A DNA stretch of 53,017 bases from Streptomyces griseoaurantiacus (GTDB lineage Bacteria; Actinomycetota; Actinomycetes; Streptomycetales; Streptomycetaceae). How positions within the stretch are numbered: position 1 is the stretch's first letter; every line of letters starts with the position of its first letter. Positions 51,921 through 53,017 of the stretch are shown here, piece after piece. The position numbers and the translations under genes were made by a program. The notes below the pieces were generated by a model. It was not told where the DNA came from. It did no database searches and worked only from the letters and a program-made list of their open reading frames with translations. The stretch spans positions 1-53,017 of the forward strand of contig BNBP01000047.1 of NCBI GenBank assembly GCA_014656015.1, in the 5' to 3' direction.

Positions 51921-53017
51921 TCATCCGGCGGACGCGCTCCCCCCGCGCCGGGCGGCGCCCTCGGGGGCGGACACGGACGGGCGGACGGCGGGCGCCTCGG
52001 ACCCGGCGGGTGCGGACGGGGCGGGGCCGACGGGGGCGGGGTACGGGATCCCGCCGGTCCTGTCCGGCTCACCGGTTCCGGCCGCCTCGGCCGTCCCGTC
52101 CGTCCCGCCCGGAAGCGGGTGCGGGCGCGGGTACGGCTGCGGCTGCGGCTGCCTGAGGCCGCCGGCCGGGTCGTCGGCGCGGGACGGGTGCGGTGCCTCG
52201 GCGGACGAGGGCGGGGCCGGCTGCGGTGCCTCGGTGGTGGCCGGCTCGCGTTGCTGGGCGGCCTCGGCGAGGCCGATGCCGCGCTGGAACGCCGCCATCA
52301 GGCCGGGGTCGTGCTCGACGTACGCCCCGGTGTCCTCGCGGGGCCCGGGCGCGGGGCCGCCGCGGAGCTGGGGCGCGAGGTGCTCCTGGGCACGGCGGCG
52401 GGGCAGTTGCGGTTTGCCCATCGTGCCGCGGACCGGGCCGACCCGGGGGGTGGGCGGCAGCCCGGCGTGCTCGGCGAGCACCGAGCGGTGCCCGGCCGCG
52501 ATGCCGGGCTGCGCCTCGGCCGGGTTGGGCCGTTCGCCGCGCTGCCCGCGCACCGGGAGCGGGGGCGCCGCTCCGGGCGGACCGCCGGGGGTGCCGGCGC
52601 CGCCGGGAGCGCCGGAGGCATGCGTGCCGTTCCCGGGGACCTCGACCCAGTCCACACCCGGGCCGTCCGCGGGCGTGCCGGGTCCGTCCACGGGGGACGT
52701 GCGGGCAGACGTCCCCGCGCCGGTGGGCACCCCGGTGCCGGCGGGCACTCCAGTACCGGCGGGCGCCCCGGTGCCGGCGGCTCCGGGAACCGGGCTCTCC
52801 GGCCCGCGCGCGCCCGCCCCGGGGGACGGTCCACCGGCGGCCGACCCGTCTCCCGTCGCCACCGCCGTGGACGCGGGATTCGCCGGGCCCGGGTGCTCCG
52901 GGCCGCTCGCGTGCTCCGTGCGGCCCGTGTGCTCCCGGGGGTTCGCCCACGCTTCGGGGCCGTGCCGCCCGGCGCCCTCCGCACGGGCCGGCGCGGCCGC
53001 GGCCGTCCATCCGCCGG
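51921..53017 (-). CDS. cvnA: CvnA sensor histidine-kinase-like protein, C-terminal tail only
   Basis: The frame is open to the right edge, giving the last 365 residues of the gene. They are Pro/Gly/Ala-rich and low-complexity (repeats such as GTGVPAGTGVPTGAGTS), with short conserved islands QPGIAAGHRSVLAEHAG, GKPQLPRRRAQEHLAPQL and DTGAYVEHDPGLMAAFQRGI. These islands are typical of the end of the nitrate-sensor-like kinases that head conservons. The kinase and sensor domains lie outside the window, so activity cannot be judged. The cvnB start follows the stop by 68 bp. Assignment rests on position and the islands. Confidence 0.8.
   Translation of the reverse strand, partial: GGWTAAAAPARAEGAGRHGPEAWANPREHTGRTEHASGPEHPGPANPASTAVATGDGSAAGGPSPGAGARGPESPVPGAAGTGAPAGTGVPAGTGVPTGAGTSARTSPVDGPGTPADGPGVDWVEVPGNGTHASGAPGGAGTPGGPPGAAPPLPVRGQRGERPNPAEAQPGIAAGHRSVLAEHAGLPPTPRVGPVRGTMGKPQLPRRRAQEHLAPQLRGGPAPGPREDTGAYVEHDPGLMAAFQRGIGLAEAAQQREPATTEAPQPAPPSSAEAPHPSRADDPAGGLRQPQPQPYPRPHPLPGGTDGTAEAAGTGEPDRTGGIPYPAPVGPAPSAPAGSEAPAVRPSVSAPEGAARRGGSASAG

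Overview
The window is high-GC actinomycete DNA, almost certainly a Streptomyces chromosome and probably the more variable part of it. The evidence is G/C-ending codons throughout, frequent GTG starts, many 4-nt ATGA/GTGA gene overlaps, a conservon operon (cvnA-D), a monomeric NADP isocitrate dehydrogenase, an HPII catalase and a tdh-kbl pair.

Layout. (1) 1-7284, minus: the first 2428 codons of a non-ribosomal peptide synthetase, C-A-T-C-A-T-C and cut by the window edge. The first module resembles EntF and its pocket looks serine-like; the second reads as asparagine. (2) 7691-9631, minus: a small redox module of Xi-class GST, NADPH:FMN reductase and HxlR regulator, with palindromic operator candidates. 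(3) 9879-21230: an organosulfur-type cluster with six luciferase-like (LLM) flavin monooxygenases, an SsuE flavin reductase and the ATPase and lipoprotein of an amino-acid-type ABC importer, whose permease lies across a divergent promoter region. (4) 21214-24080: a tautomerase and two short-chain dehydrogenases, divergent from an MmyB-type regulator across a perfect 19-bp palindrome. (5) 24346-28714: MscS channel, isocitrate dehydrogenase, DUF4916/NUDIX-like protein. (6) 28977-33267: LacI-type regulator divergent from a PhyH dioxygenase / SDR / Gfo-Idh operon. (7) 33236-37947: a conserved-looking unknown with a possible HTH, DUF309, cobF, cobK and a TauE/SafE permease. (8) 38167-45310: Dps, HPII catalase, Rieske-FAD oxidoreductase and an ABC exporter. 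(9) 45911-49568: MmcQ/YjbR protein, LysR regulator, and threonine catabolism (kbl, tdh). (10) 49874-53017: conservon operon, with cvnA cut by the right edge.

Three identical tRNA-Pro(GGG) genes, all on the minus strand and each followed by a strong hairpin, sit at 28.8, 34.7 and 45.7 kb. Non-coding DNA holds several notable structures: a 187-bp imperfectly palindromic MITE-like element upstream of tdh, a 4 x 31-bp tandem array after katE, a convergent spacer at 24.1-24.3 kb made almost wholly of short repeats, and five AGGGGT boxes in approximate helical phase upstream of the LacI-type gene.

The best candidate for an undescribed system is the six-monooxygenase cluster. Its mix of monooxygenase subfamilies with an amino-acid-family importer suggests stepwise oxidative use of an imported organosulfur compound rather than plain alkanesulfonate use. 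This is inference from gene content only. Domain and motif calls were made by eye; no database search was run.
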